The notes under the pieces: model-generated
The model's database searches: none
Told to the model about the DNA's origin: nothing
Seen by the model: only the letters and a program-made list of their open reading frames with translations
Assembly: GCA_035471925.1 (NCBI GenBank)
Contig: DATIPO010000059.1
Location: forward strand, 62,001-126,000
Direction: 5' to 3'
Source: JANQFM01 sp035471925
GTDB taxonomy: Bacteria; Acidobacteriota; UBA6911; RPQK01; DATIPO01
Length of the DNA stretch: 64,000 nucleotides
Program-made: the position numbers and the translations under genes
Shown: piece after piece, positions 52,427-61,243 of the stretch
Layout of the letters: each line of letters starts with the position of its first letter
Numbering within the stretch: the first letter of the stretch is position 1

Positions 52427-53656
52427 CTATTCTCGCTCAATCACGCCGCTGGTGAAAGTGACGAAGGAGCCGGTTTCGTCCATGATGGCGTGAGAGTGGT
52501 CGAGGAGGCGGGTTTTGCGGCCTTCCAGGAGCGTCATGAGGGTGTAGAGGGGAGAGAAGCCGCAGATGCGGCGGCGGTCTTCTTCCTCGGCTACGTAGCG
52601 GAAAAAGTCCCGAGCGTCCCCGCTGAGAATCGGATTGAGCATTTCCTGGTCCTTCTTGCGGACGTCTTGGATGTGCTGCTCCTCAGGCCGGAAGGCGTCC
52701 CCGTAGCGGGGACCGATGTGGGCCAGATCGACGCTGGCGATATAGCAGATGCGCCGTCCTGACTGGTCGGCCGTACGCTGGAGGGCCTCCAGGAAGGTGT
52801 CGAAAAGCTTGCGGTGCTGGTCGGCCACCGTGGGATGCTGGAAGTTCAAGTAGGAGAAGCTGACCAACACGGGCAGGATCTTGAAGGGACGATTTCCCAG
52901 CAGGTGCTGAAGGAAGATGACCTGAAATTCGATGGTGTGTTCGATGCGGTGTGCGAGGTCCTCCTTGAAAAGTCCGTTGCCGGCGGAGTCGAGAAGGCGG
53001 TCGGCGAATTCGCGGTCGGTGGCGGCGGTCCCCAAGGGTGTTTGGAAGTCCTTGCGCGAGACCGAGAAGAGGTCGGGGAGGCCGTGGTGTCCGGTTCCCA
53101 GGATGATGAAAAGATCAGGCGTTTCAGACTCGGCCAGGACGCGGTAGGCGTGTGTATAGCTGGGTCCGCCCAGGCGCAGGTCGATGTGGGGAGCGATGAG
53201 GGCTTGGGGAGCCGGACTGGCCGCTCGTCCCGGCGTCCCCGCTCCCTTGGGATCGCCATAGAAATCGGAGATCTGGCGGGCCAGTTCGGCTGGCTCGTTG
53301 GGGTAGCTCTCTCCCGCATGGGAGGAACGCCGGATGGATTGGCTGCGGAATTCCTCCAGCAGTGCTTTGTGGCGTTCCTCAAAGCGCTCGTTCTCGAGAA
53401 AGAGTGCTTGGTCGAACTGAGCCAGAATGCTCTCCAGATCTTCGCTGCTGAAGGGTTGTTGGGTGGCGCTCTCCACCTCGGCACGGACGCTCTCGGGCGT
53501 CCGCTTGCCGTCGAAGAGCGTCATCAGCGCATAGAGCGCCGGCGTCACCGCCAGCATCTGGTCGCTGATGCGCAGGGGATCGCGCAGCAACACCAGCTCC
53601 TGCCCGTCCTCTTGATAAGGAATCGCCTCCAGATAGCGCAGTTTCGGATTCGCCAT
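52427..53656 (-). CDS. MEMO-family protein (AmmeMemoRadiSam protein B) with a PqqD-like N-terminal domain
   Basis: This 409-residue protein has two parts. Residues 1-95 (from RDPLRISDQML to FLENERFEER) look like a PqqD-like winged helix, with LMTLFDGKRTPESVRAEVE matching the usual LLDGxRTxxEI core. Residues 110-400 are a MEMO domain with APHIDLRLGG, LGTGHHGLPDLF, EHTIEFQVIFLQHLLG and IASVDLAHIGPRYGDAF. MEMO proteins relate to metal-binding dioxygenases and are often found beside AMMECR1 and radical SAM genes, neither of which is here. ATG 53656 is chosen since upstream codons lack similarity; the NTF2-type and dehydrogenase neighbours give no clue. Confidence 0.78.
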   Translation of the reverse strand: MANPKLRYLEAIPYQEDGQELVLLRDPLRISDQMLAVTPALYALMTLFDGKRTPESVRAEVESATQQPFSSEDLESILAQFDQALFLENERFEERHKALLEEFRSQSIRRSSHAGESYPNEPAELARQISDFYGDPKGAGTPGRAASPAPQALIAPHIDLRLGGPSYTHAYRVLAESETPDLFIILGTGHHGLPDLFSVSRKDFQTPLGTAATDREFADRLLDSAGNGLFKEDLAHRIEHTIEFQVIFLQHLLGNRPFKILPVLVSFSYLNFQHPTVADQHRKLFDTFLEALQRTADQSGRRICYIASVDLAHIGPRYGDAFRPEEQHIQDVRKKDQEMLNPILSGDARDFFRYVAEEEDRRRICGFSPLYTLMTLLEGRKTRLLDHSHAIMDETGSFVTFTSGVIERE

Positions 53657-53855
53657 TGGGGCAGGGTAGCAGATCGAAGCACTTGGCAAGCCAGGAAATC
53701 CTTTTGCTACACTATATTTCACGGCACGGGTTTCCTGCGCATTCCTGAGCGTGCGTCTTTTGTGCGAGTGCTGATGGTTGAATGCGCTTCAACATCACTT
53801 TCACCAGGAGTGCCAAGAGGGACTTGGAACACTTCCGAGCTTACGTTGTCGCCAG

Positions 53856-54815
53856 CTAGGGCACGACGTTGGCAACATTCGGCTGCTGGCCGGTGAGGAC
53901 GGCGCGTAGGTCGTTCAGGAGCGTTTCGATGATCAGGCGCTGGGTGCCGGGCGTACGGCTGCCGACGTGCGCGGTGACTATGGCGCGGGGGTGCCCGAGG
54001 AGGGCATCGTCTTGGGCCGGAGGCTCCTCTTCCAGAACATCCAGAGCCACAGCCGACAGCATCCCGTTGTCCAGCGCGTCTACGAGAAGCTGATTGCTTT
54101 CCACGAGGCCACCGCGGGCGCAGTTGACAAGCACCGCCCCCCGGCGGACCCGCTGCAGACTTTGGGAATTGATGAGCCCCCTAGTGGACTCGTCGAGAGG
54201 AGCATGCAGCGTGATGAAGTCGCTCTCGGCCAGCAGGCGATCCAGCGAGGCCGGGCTCGCGCCAAGCCGCTGCATCTCAGCTTCCGCAACCTGGGGATCG
54301 CAGGCCAGGACCTTCATTCCCCAGCCGTCAAGCAGCCTGTGGACCCGCCGTCCGATGCGCCCATAGCCCACGATTCCCAGCGTCGCCCCGTGGAGATCGC
54401 GATTGAGGACGCGGTTGCGTTCCAGCCAGTTGCCCTCGCCAACCCGGCGCTGCCAGCCCGGCAGGTCCTTACAAGCCGCCAGCAGCAGCGTCACGGTGTG
54501 CTCGGCGGTGGCCTGAGTCACGGCGTCGGGGGTGTAGAGCACGACGACATGCCGTCTGTGGGCGGCCTCGATATCGATGGAGTCGTACCCTGCGCCGGTA
54601 CGTCCGATGACGCGGAGGTTCTCAGCGGCCTTGATTAATTCCTCTCCAACACGGGTCGAACTGCGTGCAATCAGCCCCACCACGTCCGCTCCCATCATCG
54701 CGCCCACAACCTGCGGATCGGGATCATCCGCTACGTCAAGCCTAAATTCGGGCTCCAAGCGACTCTCGGCCCAGGCGGGCAGTGCCCCGGTTGCCACAAT
54801 GCGATTGGCCTTCAT
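53856..54815 (-). CDS. D-isomer-specific 2-hydroxyacid dehydrogenase
   Basis: This 319-residue NAD-dependent dehydrogenase has the Rossmann motif LGIVGYGRIGRRV and the catalytic triad positions: Arg in VNCARGGLVE, Glu in LDVLEEEP and His in VTAHVGSRT. GRTGAGYDSIDI and TAEHTVTLLLAACK match phosphoglycerate-dehydrogenase-like enzymes. It reduces 2-keto acids or oxidises D-2-hydroxyacids; the absence of an ACT regulatory domain means it need not be SerA. ATG 54815 has TATGCT seven bases upstream. Confidence 0.88.
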   Translation of the reverse strand: MKANRIVATGALPAWAESRLEPEFRLDVADDPDPQVVGAMMGADVVGLIARSSTRVGEELIKAAENLRVIGRTGAGYDSIDIEAAHRRHVVVLYTPDAVTQATAEHTVTLLLAACKDLPGWQRRVGEGNWLERNRVLNRDLHGATLGIVGYGRIGRRVHRLLDGWGMKVLACDPQVAEAEMQRLGASPASLDRLLAESDFITLHAPLDESTRGLINSQSLQRVRRGAVLVNCARGGLVESNQLLVDALDNGMLSAVALDVLEEEPPAQDDALLGHPRAIVTAHVGSRTPGTQRLIIETLLNDLRAVLTGQQPNVANVVP

Positions 54816-54822
54816 GGCCCTC

Positions 54823-54828
54823 AGCATA
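54823..54828 (-). promoter_or_regulatory. -10-like TATGCT, 7 bases before ATG 54815 (leaderless type)
   Basis: The same hexamer as before ATG 24745. GAGGG lies inside the seven-base spacer but is too close to the ATG to serve as a ribosome site. Confidence 0.4.
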
Positions 54829-54995
54829 GCACCGCCTCCCGGTCCCTGGAGACGCACCGGAAGCAACCCTCAAAACGCGCTCCAGGCAGTGAGCGAACAG
54901 CCCCCAAAATCAGTGCACTCGGTTCGCACAGCAAGCTGATGGCCGGACGGCAACGTGGCGGGTCAATAACCCTCTCCCGGTGGCGCACGGCTGAC

Positions 54996-55025
54996 TAGAC
55001 AAGTCCCCGAGCTTTTTGCTAGGAT
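54996..55025 (+). promoter_or_regulatory. tRNA-Glu promoter TAGACA-18-TAGGAT
   Basis: TAGACA (54996-55001) matches five of six -35 bases and TAGGAT (55020-55025) is a TAnnnT -10. The predicted start lies about 12 bases before the mature tRNA. Confidence 0.5.
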
Positions 55026-55043
55026 ACCGCCTTCACCTAGGGC

Positions 55044-55121
55044 GTCCCCATCGTCTAGCCCGGCCTAGGACACTGCCCTTTCACGGCAGCGACACGGGTT
55101 CAAATCCCGTTGGGGACGCCA
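55044..55121 (+). tRNA. tRNA-Glu (anticodon UUC)
   Basis: A full cloverleaf can be drawn. The acceptor GTCCCCA pairs with TGGGGAC, followed by G and an encoded CCA. The anticodon stem CTGCC/GGCAG encloses the loop CTTTCAC with anticodon TTC. The T arm has CGGGTTCAAATCCCG. GTCTAG and CCTAGGAC in the D arm are typical of tRNA-Glu. It stands alone; no integrase or direct repeat marks it as an attachment site in this window. Confidence 0.95.
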
Positions 55122-55471
55122 CCTTCTTCCCACGAGCATTCCGCAGCAGGTTCGCTTTCGTTTCTTGTGGCGCAAGTCGAGGAGGGCGGTCGCCGCAGGT
55201 CTGTCGGTCGAAGGGTCGATGAGCAACTGCGTCGAGGTCAGCCTCTCTCCCCGGCCATATTGGGGTAAGTTACGACACGCCCGCCACAAGGCCCTGATCG
55301 AAAGCTAATCCTTTTCTCTGTTTTTTCTGCGAAGTCGTGCAGCGCTGTCTGGACTCTTGACAGCCGGCCAGGGAATCGGCTACTGTTTCATCAGCATTGT
55401 TGAAAAAAGTGCGGCAGAGAATTTGCCGTGCTCCGCTCGCCACGGGGAAAGCAGGTTGGAAGGATGCGGAT
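55122..55471. other. Intergenic region after tRNA-Glu
   Basis: About 350 bases without a supported gene. It contains one sigma-70-type promoter facing the next gene (55357-55386). I see no terminator hairpin with T-run after the tRNA and no convincing small RNA. Confidence 0.5.
55357..55386 (+). promoter_or_regulatory. Promoter TTGACA-18-TACTGT upstream of 55472
   Basis: A consensus -35 (55357-55362) and a TAnnnT -10 (55381-55386) are 18 bases apart. The predicted leader is about 80 bases and the gene has its own ribosome site, so this one is not leaderless. Confidence 0.6.
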
Positions 55472-56272
55472 ATGCGCAGAATGTTGGTGTGCAGTTTCTT
55501 TGTCTTTGGAATCGTTCTCGGCGCCCTGACGGCGGTGTGGAGCGCTGGGGCCGTCCACGGCGGGCCCGCGCTACAAGAGCAAAAAGCGGAAGAAGAGGCC
55601 GTCTACGTCTGTCCGCCCTGTGGGATTCATTGCGACCGGATTCATCATGACAAGCCGGGTCAGTGCCCGGTGTGCGGCATGACCTTGATCGACAAGCGCG
55701 ATCTTCTGCAGGCGGCTCTTTTGATCGCTCCCAGGATGCCCATCTATCAAGTTGCCGGGCCAGCCCAGGTCTTTCTGGGCAGCCGGGGATTCTACACCTA
55801 CACGGTGGCGGTCAGTGGCGATGCGCTCGTCAGCGAGGAGATGCTTGAAATCACCCCGCAGCACTCCATCAAGGACAGTCCTTTGCCCCAGGTCCTGGTG
55901 GTGGGAGGGGGGAACATGGACATCCTTGAGGACAAGGCCGCACTGGAATGGGTGCAGAAGGCGTCGGAGAATGCCGAAGCTGTGCTGGGCGTCGGTCTAG
56001 GTGTGGCCATCCTGGCCAAAGCCGGTGTCCTGCAAGGCCAGGAAGCGGCCATGCCGGACCGTTACTCAAGACTCCTGGAACATTTCGAAATCAAGTCCGC
56101 CGCAAATTATCGGGGAGACAGGCCCTGGATCCAGAGCGGGAAATTCGTCACGGCCGTCTCTCCCGACGCCGCCATGGATGCTGCTCTAATCGTCGTCGGC
56201 GAACTGATGGGCAGCAGCCAAGCCCGTCAAGCTGCCCAACGGGTGGGCCGCACCTTGCCCGAGCGTCCTTAA
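55472..56272 (+). CDS. Exported metal-ribbon protein fused to a DJ-1/PfpI-like domain lacking the catalytic Cys
   Basis: This 266-residue protein has an N-terminal signal/anchor (LVCSFFVFGIVLGALTAVWS) and a heavy-metal-binding ribbon (YVCPPCGIHCDR then GQCPVCGMTLIDK). A DJ-1/PfpI (class I amidotransferase-like) domain covers residues 88-210. At the nucleophile elbow it reads GVGLGVAILAKAGVL where relatives have a Cys (V-C-x-G), so Gly replaces the nucleophile. It may therefore sense or carry a metal or ligand rather than catalyse. The last 60 residues include a second DAALIVVGELMG helix. ATG 55472 follows GGAAGGA. Confidence 0.7.
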   Translation: MRRMLVCSFFVFGIVLGALTAVWSAGAVHGGPALQEQKAEEEAVYVCPPCGIHCDRIHHDKPGQCPVCGMTLIDKRDLLQAALLIAPRMPIYQVAGPAQVFLGSRGFYTYTVAVSGDALVSEEMLEITPQHSIKDSPLPQVLVVGGGNMDILEDKAALEWVQKASENAEAVLGVGLGVAILAKAGVLQGQEAAMPDRYSRLLEHFEIKSAANYRGDRPWIQSGKFVTAVSPDAAMDAALIVVGELMGSSQARQAAQRVGRTLPERP

Positions 56273-56361
56273 AGTAGCTCGAAAAGGGGCTTTCTGATTT
56301 CAGAAGCCGGGGGCCGAGAAGCGTCTCTGCTACTCCATCGTCCGACCTTAAGGAGACATCC

Positions 56362-57666
56362 ATGTCTGTTGCTTGTCACTCTGTACGTAGTCCAGGTGTT
56401 TCGCGCCGTGGGCGGTGGTCCCGCTTAGGACGCCTGGCGCTGATACTGGGGGTGCTGTTGGCGCTGTGCAGCGTTCCGCTTATGGCGCAGTGGCCCCAGT
56501 GGGGAGGTCCGCAGCGCAACTTCCAGGCCCCGCAGGTCCCGCTGGCCCAGGAATGGCCCGAGGACGGACCGCCCAGTGTGTGGAGACGTCCGCTGGGGGA
56601 CGGGACTTCGGCCATCACGGTGGTCGAGGGGACTCTCTATACGCTCTACCGCAAGACCGAAGAGGCGATGGAGTCGGTGGTGGCCCTCGACGCTGCCAAT
56701 GGAAAAACCCTGTGGGAGCATTCCTATCCGGCTCCGCTTTGGGAGGGCTTTCAAGCCGTCCCCAGCCAGGGACCTCACAGCGCACCCCTGGCGGTGGGGG
56801 AGCGGCTCTACACGGTGGGCGTGCGCGGATTCCTCAAGTGCTGGAATCGCCTCAACGGCCAACTCTTGTGGGAGAGGGACCTGTGGGGGGAATATGGCGG
56901 TGAGCCCCGCAACTCCGGATATTCGCCCAGTCCCCTGGCTTGGAAAGATCGCCTCATCCTGCCCTGGGGCGGGGAAGGCCAAGCCGTCCTGGCTCTCAGT
57001 CTTGAAGACGGCAGTCAGATCTGGGCCAGCCAGGATTTCCGGGCCACCTACGGGTCACCGCTGCTGATCGAGTTGGGCGGACGTCCTCAAGTCGTCGTCC
57101 CCATGGCCGAGCATGTGGCCGCACTCGATCCTCAAGACGGCCGTCTGCTGTGGAGCCACCCTCACAAAAACGTCCACGGCATCAACGCCTCCACTCCTCT
57201 CTGGCTGCCGGGGAACCGCCTCTTCATTTCCTCGGGATATGATGGCGGCAGCCGCATGCTCCACATCAAAGAAACGCCGGACGGCGGTTTCGAGGCCGAA
57301 GAACTGTGGTATAGCCGCCGGGTCAAGATCCACCACGGGACGGCCGTGTGGCTGGACGGGCGCATCTACGCCTCAAGCGGAGACGTGGGCCCCGCCTTCC
57401 TGGTGGCTGTCGACCCTCAGACGGGGGAGATGGCGGTTCGCCAGCGGGGCTTCACCAAGGCAAATTTCCTGGCCGTCGGCGACATCCTGATCATCCTCGA
57501 TCAAAACGGAGAGCTGGCTCTGGCGAAACCTGGCGAAGAGCGTATCCGCATCCTCGACCAATCCCAGGTCCTCACGACCCTTTCCTGGACGGTCCCCTCC
57601 ATGGCAGGCAGCCGCCTCTACCTGCGTGACCGGCGGGAAATCGCCGCCTTCGAGCTGGGAAAGTAG
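56362..57666 (+). CDS. Exported PQQ-like beta-propeller protein
   Basis: This 434-residue protein has an N-terminal signal (residues 20-43) and then repeated propeller blades of the PQQ-enzyme/BamB type: MAQWPQWGGPQRNF at the start, VVALDAANGKTLWE, NRLNGQLLWERDL, LSLEDGSQIWAS, AALDPQDGRLLWS and VAVDPQTGEMAV. No cofactor-binding residues of quinoprotein dehydrogenases can be seen, so it is more likely a structural or binding protein in the periplasm. A TAAGGAG ribosome site precedes ATG 56362. The metal-ribbon gene is 89 bases upstream. Confidence 0.8.
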   Translation: MSVACHSVRSPGVSRRGRWSRLGRLALILGVLLALCSVPLMAQWPQWGGPQRNFQAPQVPLAQEWPEDGPPSVWRRPLGDGTSAITVVEGTLYTLYRKTEEAMESVVALDAANGKTLWEHSYPAPLWEGFQAVPSQGPHSAPLAVGERLYTVGVRGFLKCWNRLNGQLLWERDLWGEYGGEPRNSGYSPSPLAWKDRLILPWGGEGQAVLALSLEDGSQIWASQDFRATYGSPLLIELGGRPQVVVPMAEHVAALDPQDGRLLWSHPHKNVHGINASTPLWLPGNRLFISSGYDGGSRMLHIKETPDGGFEAEELWYSRRVKIHHGTAVWLDGRIYASSGDVGPAFLVAVDPQTGEMAVRQRGFTKANFLAVGDILIILDQNGELALAKPGEERIRILDQSQVLTTLSWTVPSMAGSRLYLRDRREIAAFELGK

Positions 57667-57677
57667 GTGTCAGGGCA

Positions 57678-59294
57678 TCAGTCCCCGTCCGCCTCCAAGA
57701 CCTGCTGCAGCCGTTCCCAGGAAAGGGGCGAGGCTGTGCCGTGCGAGGTGTAGATGCGCTCAGGACGCAAATCGCGGGCACGGAGCCACTGGGCAAAGCG
57801 CCGAGTCGAAGGTAGGTGGGAAGCATGAGGCCGTCGTCCTTCGGGCCAGGCATAGACCAGGTCGGCGACGTAGAGGATGCTCCTTTCCGGCAGGTACATG
57901 ATGGTCAGGCCCTGGGCGTGATCGTTCTCCTCATACTCGATGAGTTCGATGCGGTTGGGGCCCTCTCCCAATGTCCTGGCTCCGGAGAAGACCTCGATGC
58001 GGGCCGGGGTGCTCTGGCCCGCTCGGGAATCGGGATCCAAGGTGTGAGGACGCTCGACGGCCCGTTCCACTAAGGACGTCATCTGAGCAGCCGTGACGAT
58101 GGTCGACCCTTCGGCCAGGAACTCCCGCAGTCCGCCGGCATGATCGCCGTGATGATGGCTCAGGGCCAGGTAGCGGATGGGCTTGTCGCCGAGCGTCTCG
58201 CGAATCAAGTCGATATAGAGGCGGGAAACGGATCCGCTGCTAGCGCCCGGGACAAAGTCAGAGGCCGGAACCTGATGCAGTTCAAGCCAGCCGGTCGGGG
58301 CCTCGAAGGCGGCGACGTCCTCTCCCAAGTCGACGAACATGACATGGAATCCGCCCCGCAGTTCGGGGACGATGTAGACGCCGGCATCGACTTCGCGGGC
58401 TACAGGCCGACGCGGTGACGGAGGCGGTCCGGCGGTCCGAGGTGGGGGAGGCTGTGGTGTGGGGATCTCGTCAGGAATCTGGAAGACGTCGGCGCGATCA
58501 ACCTCGCTGGTGGTCACCTTGTCGTAATGGACCTCCTGCAACGTCCGTCCGCCGAATTGGATGCGGTAGCCCGAGGGGTAGGGCAGTCCCTGGCCTGAGA
58601 GCGGCTCGAAGAATTCCCAGGCCACGACCGTGTCTCCTAACAGGGGTACGTCGGCCAAGTACTCGAGTCCGCGCAAATGGCCTGCTTGGCGGTCAAAGAG
58701 AAGGGTTAGGGATTGGCCGTCCAGAGGCATGATGACTGCATCGAGCGGACCCCCTTCGCCCGAACGCTGTCCCAGGTAGCGCAGTCCAGAGGGCCGCGCC
58801 AAGGCTTCTTCCAGCAGCAGCGGGGGCATCATGCGGGCCAGCCGTCCGCGAGTCTGGGCGAATTCGGGACTGGAAACGTGGATCGCGAATCGGTCCACCA
58901 AATGAACCAGGCGCATCTCGTCAGGCGGCAAGTAGACGAAGCGCAGCGATTCCCGGCTTCCGTCAGGACGCTCATAGTGTTGAGAGTAGCCCAGCCAGCG
59001 GTTGTCATCATTGTAGGCAGAGGATTCGCGGTACTCGACCCAGGTGTCGCCTCCCGGCGTCTGGCCCTGGAACTGAGCCGACAGGTTGAGACGTCCGCTG
59101 CCTTCAAGGACGAGACTGGGCAGGCCTTCACCTGGTACCCCGAAGTGTTGCCGGGCTCTCAACAGGGTGTCCCGGGCCGCACGGTAGTTGGATTCGGTGG
59201 TTTCGGGAGGCTCTGGTGCGTCCGTCTGGTTCAGGCAGGCCGCCGACACGACGAGGTTGAGCAGCAGGAGCCATTGCAGTCCGTTTCGGTTCAT
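57678..59294 (-). CDS. Exported metallo-beta-lactamase-fold hydrolase
   Basis: This 538-residue protein has an N-terminal export signal (LQWLLLLNLVVSAAC, possibly a lipoprotein box with a non-ideal -3 residue). A 280-residue lipoprotein-like beta region, a Pro-rich linker (TPQPPPPRTAGPPPSP) and a metallo-beta-lactamase domain follow. The zinc motif is LSHHHGDHAGG, with later ENDHAQGLTIMYL, VADLVYAWP and a final TSHGTA. The substrate is unknown; N-terminal similarity suggests it binds a lipid or polymer. ATG 59294 overlaps the DoxX stop (ATGA), so both are co-translated. Confidence 0.82.
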   Translation of the reverse strand: MNRNGLQWLLLLNLVVSAACLNQTDAPEPPETTESNYRAARDTLLRARQHFGVPGEGLPSLVLEGSGRLNLSAQFQGQTPGGDTWVEYRESSAYNDDNRWLGYSQHYERPDGSRESLRFVYLPPDEMRLVHLVDRFAIHVSSPEFAQTRGRLARMMPPLLLEEALARPSGLRYLGQRSGEGGPLDAVIMPLDGQSLTLLFDRQAGHLRGLEYLADVPLLGDTVVAWEFFEPLSGQGLPYPSGYRIQFGGRTLQEVHYDKVTTSEVDRADVFQIPDEIPTPQPPPPRTAGPPPSPRRPVAREVDAGVYIVPELRGGFHVMFVDLGEDVAAFEAPTGWLELHQVPASDFVPGASSGSVSRLYIDLIRETLGDKPIRYLALSHHHGDHAGGLREFLAEGSTIVTAAQMTSLVERAVERPHTLDPDSRAGQSTPARIEVFSGARTLGEGPNRIELIEYEENDHAQGLTIMYLPERSILYVADLVYAWPEGRRPHASHLPSTRRFAQWLRARDLRPERIYTSHGTASPLSWERLQQVLEADGD

Positions 59295-59761
59295 GAGGCG
59301 TTCTCCTTCTTGTGAAATTCGAGGCGCCGAAGCAGCCAGGCGTCCACCGACCAGCGTCCAGGGCCGCTCAAAGCCAGGGCGGCAAAGACGCACAGATAGA
59401 GGTAGGCGAGTTCCTTGTGGCCGAAGGGATCACCGGCATGGAAGATGAAAAAGGCCACGCCCAAGCCGATCACCAACGGAATGCAGGCCAGCCGTGTGGC
59501 CAGTCCGAGGACCACCGCCAAGGCGCAGAAGAACTCGGCCACGGCCATTAGCGTCATCGACAAAGTAGGCCCCAGACCCAGAGGGTCGGGGAAGGAAGCC
59601 TCACCGTTGAGCAGTCCGGTGAGGGTACCCCGACCGTGGGTCAGGGCCATGGAGAGTCCGACGCAAACGCGCAGCAGCAGCAGCCCCAGGTCGGAGGCTG
59701 ATGAGGAGGAGAGAGCCGGAACCACCCAGGATCGTGCCTTGTGCGTAGGAAGTGTCGACAT
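59291..59761 (-). CDS. DoxX-family membrane protein
   Basis: This 156-residue membrane protein has four helices and the DoxX pattern: LGLLLLRVCVGLSMALTHG, MAVAEFFCALAVVLGLATRL, and FGHKELAYLYLCVFAALAL with the family's GPGRWSVD end. DoxX proteins are linked to quinone oxidation or redox stress; the partner here is the metallo-beta-lactamase-fold gene translated from the same mRNA. ATG 59761 has a TAGGCT only five bases upstream, too close for a confident promoter call. Confidence 0.85.
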   Translation of the reverse strand: MSTLPTHKARSWVVPALSSSSASDLGLLLLRVCVGLSMALTHGRGTLTGLLNGEASFPDPLGLGPTLSMTLMAVAEFFCALAVVLGLATRLACIPLVIGLGVAFFIFHAGDPFGHKELAYLYLCVFAALALSGPGRWSVDAWLLRRLEFHKKENAS

Positions 59762-60061
59762 GCCTCAGCCTACGCCAACGGGGCTGGGATCGTTCCCGGC
59801 TTTTGCCTGTTGAAAGTGTGAAGACGGGGTTCAGGTCGCGTTCAGATCCTGATCGGAAGCTGAGGGCAAAGGTGCGCCAGGCGGACTGAAATGAGCTTTG
59901 GGAGTTGACAAAGGAAGGAAGGGAAGACACGAAAACGCTGCGGGACTGGGGAAGTCACCGCAGAAGCAGGCGAAGTCAACACGGCCCGTCTGATGTTGGG
60001 GACGCTATCCTCCTCCCCCGTAAGAAGCTTTCACTCCCCTGGAAGACAGCGTCCCGCAACT
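59762..60061. other. Gene-free region upstream of doxX
   Basis: Three hundred bases with no supported gene. An eight-base inverted repeat GGGACGCT (59999-60006) and AGCGTCCC (60048-60055) encloses 41 bases just beyond the stop of the 138-residue protein gene; it has no T-run. Confidence 0.4.
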
Positions 60062-60478
60062 CTAGGCCGCGCTGGACAACCGCTGCAGGAGGTAGAACTC
60101 GTAACCTATCAGATATTGCAAGTCGCCTAAGTCGGCCCGCAAACGGGTCTTGACCCGAAAAACCGTCAAATAAAAGCGGAAAGCGAGGAATTGCGGGAGC
60201 AGCGAAGGCGCCCCCACTCTCATCAGGATCTTCAGATCCCGCTCCAGCGCGTCGAACGCGAACAGGAGCACGTCTCGCGCATAAGCCGGGCTTTCCGCCG
60301 CCAGCCTCACATGGGCGGGATTCTCCAGTTCCTTGAGAATCTCTTCAATTCCCAAGACCAGGGACGAATCGACGGCCGGGCCTTCTTCCAGGCGCGTGGC
60401 CATTCCGCTCAAGTGAAAAACGCTGGCCAGGGCCAGGGCGACGACAATGATCGTCAAGGACAGTAGGACTGCAAGCAT
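60062..60478 (-). CDS. Small membrane-anchored helical protein of unknown function
   Basis: This 138-residue protein has one membrane helix at the N-terminus (VLLSLTIIVVALALASVFHL). A soluble, helical region with DALERDLKILMRV and YLIGYEFYLLQRL follows. Its ATG comes directly after the TAG of the seven-helix protein gene with no gap, so translation is coupled and the two products probably act together. No family recognised. Confidence 0.6.
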   Translation of the reverse strand: MLAVLLSLTIIVVALALASVFHLSGMATRLEEGPAVDSSLVLGIEEILKELENPAHVRLAAESPAYARDVLLFAFDALERDLKILMRVGAPSLLPQFLAFRFYLTVFRVKTRLRADLGDLQYLIGYEFYLLQRLSSAA

Positions 60479-61234
60479 CTAGGCGATTCTCCTTGCGGCC
60501 GAAGCCGCTCTGTCGACCAGTTCATGCATCTTATCAGAACCGATTCCATTGCTCCCCCCTGACTTGGGAGGATCATATGATCTTAAAGCATGAGCGATCA
60601 AAAGCCAAGAAATAATCGTCACCAGCGGCTTCACAGACGAGAAAAAGCTGAAATTCGAGCCTAGTCCGAAGATGTAAAGCGTATAGTTCAGCCAATCCAA
60701 TAAACATGGTATGTAGATTCCCTTGAGAATACCACTCCAGGTTGAGCCAAGTTGGAAGTTTCGTTGACGGAAGAGATTCAAATAAACGACCAGCCCCAGC
60801 AGGGCCTTAAAGCAAAGGAGTCCGTTGCTAATCTTCCTGTAAATGATGGGTCCGTCGACGCTCATCGACTCATAGACAATAAAGACAGGCGCTAACAATA
60901 GGATTAGCAAATATGGGTCAAGTTGACCGTTAGAGAGGCGATACGCTCGGTAGAGGAGTATCACAACAAATAAATCGAGGACGTAGCTTTGACCGAAAAA
61001 AAGATATAGATACAGTGGAGATTTGACACCCAGTGCGAGGCTCGAAGTCCAAGTTAATGCCAAACTGAGGAGAGTGGCCACTACATACCCCGTCAGTAGG
61101 GGTAAATGAGACGCCAGCCTGGATCCAGTCTGCAGGCTCTTCCGAGTACGGAAAAGCCTGACAAGACAGATTACTAGCAGGCAAAGGACAACTAAGGCGA
61201 AGAAATAGTAACGTAGGCGGATTCCAGCTAGCAT
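60479..61234 (-). CDS. Polytopic membrane protein, about seven helices, receptor-like, unknown function
   Basis: This 251-residue protein has about seven hydrophobic segments and a short charged C-terminal tail. The layout recalls seven-helix sensor modules, but no kinase or cyclase output domain is attached. The composition is AT-richer than the surrounding genes. ATG 61234 is preceded by one of the best promoters in the window (TTGACA-18-TAGACT). It lies 170 bases downstream of a small secreted-peptide gene on the same strand, which suggests a peptide and its receptor or processor; this is inference. Confidence 0.6.
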   Translation of the reverse strand: MLAGIRLRYYFFALVVLCLLVICLVRLFRTRKSLQTGSRLASHLPLLTGYVVATLLSLALTWTSSLALGVKSPLYLYLFFGQSYVLDLFVVILLYRAYRLSNGQLDPYLLILLLAPVFIVYESMSVDGPIIYRKISNGLLCFKALLGLVVYLNLFRQRNFQLGSTWSGILKGIYIPCLLDWLNYTLYIFGLGSNFSFFSSVKPLVTIISWLLIAHALRSYDPPKSGGSNGIGSDKMHELVDRAASAARRIA

Positions 61235-61243
61235 CCTGAGCCA

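Noticed and set aside
53657..53855. Possible gene or small RNA between the MEMO and dehydrogenase genes (TACACT and TATATT near 53707-53716)
   Set aside because: No reading frame with a ribosome site and no stable hairpin follow these boxes.
55044..55121. tRNA-Glu as an integration site
   Set aside because: No repeat of the tRNA 3' end and no integrase gene appear in the window.
56362..57666. PQQ-dependent alcohol dehydrogenase
   Set aside because: Only propeller repeats are seen; the PQQ and calcium ligands and the usual 600-residue length are missing.
59767..59772. TAGGCT before ATG 59761 (doxX) and TACCCT before ATG 53656 as further leaderless promoters
   Set aside because: The spacer is only five bases in both, shorter than the 7-9 seen in the other cases, so they were not counted.
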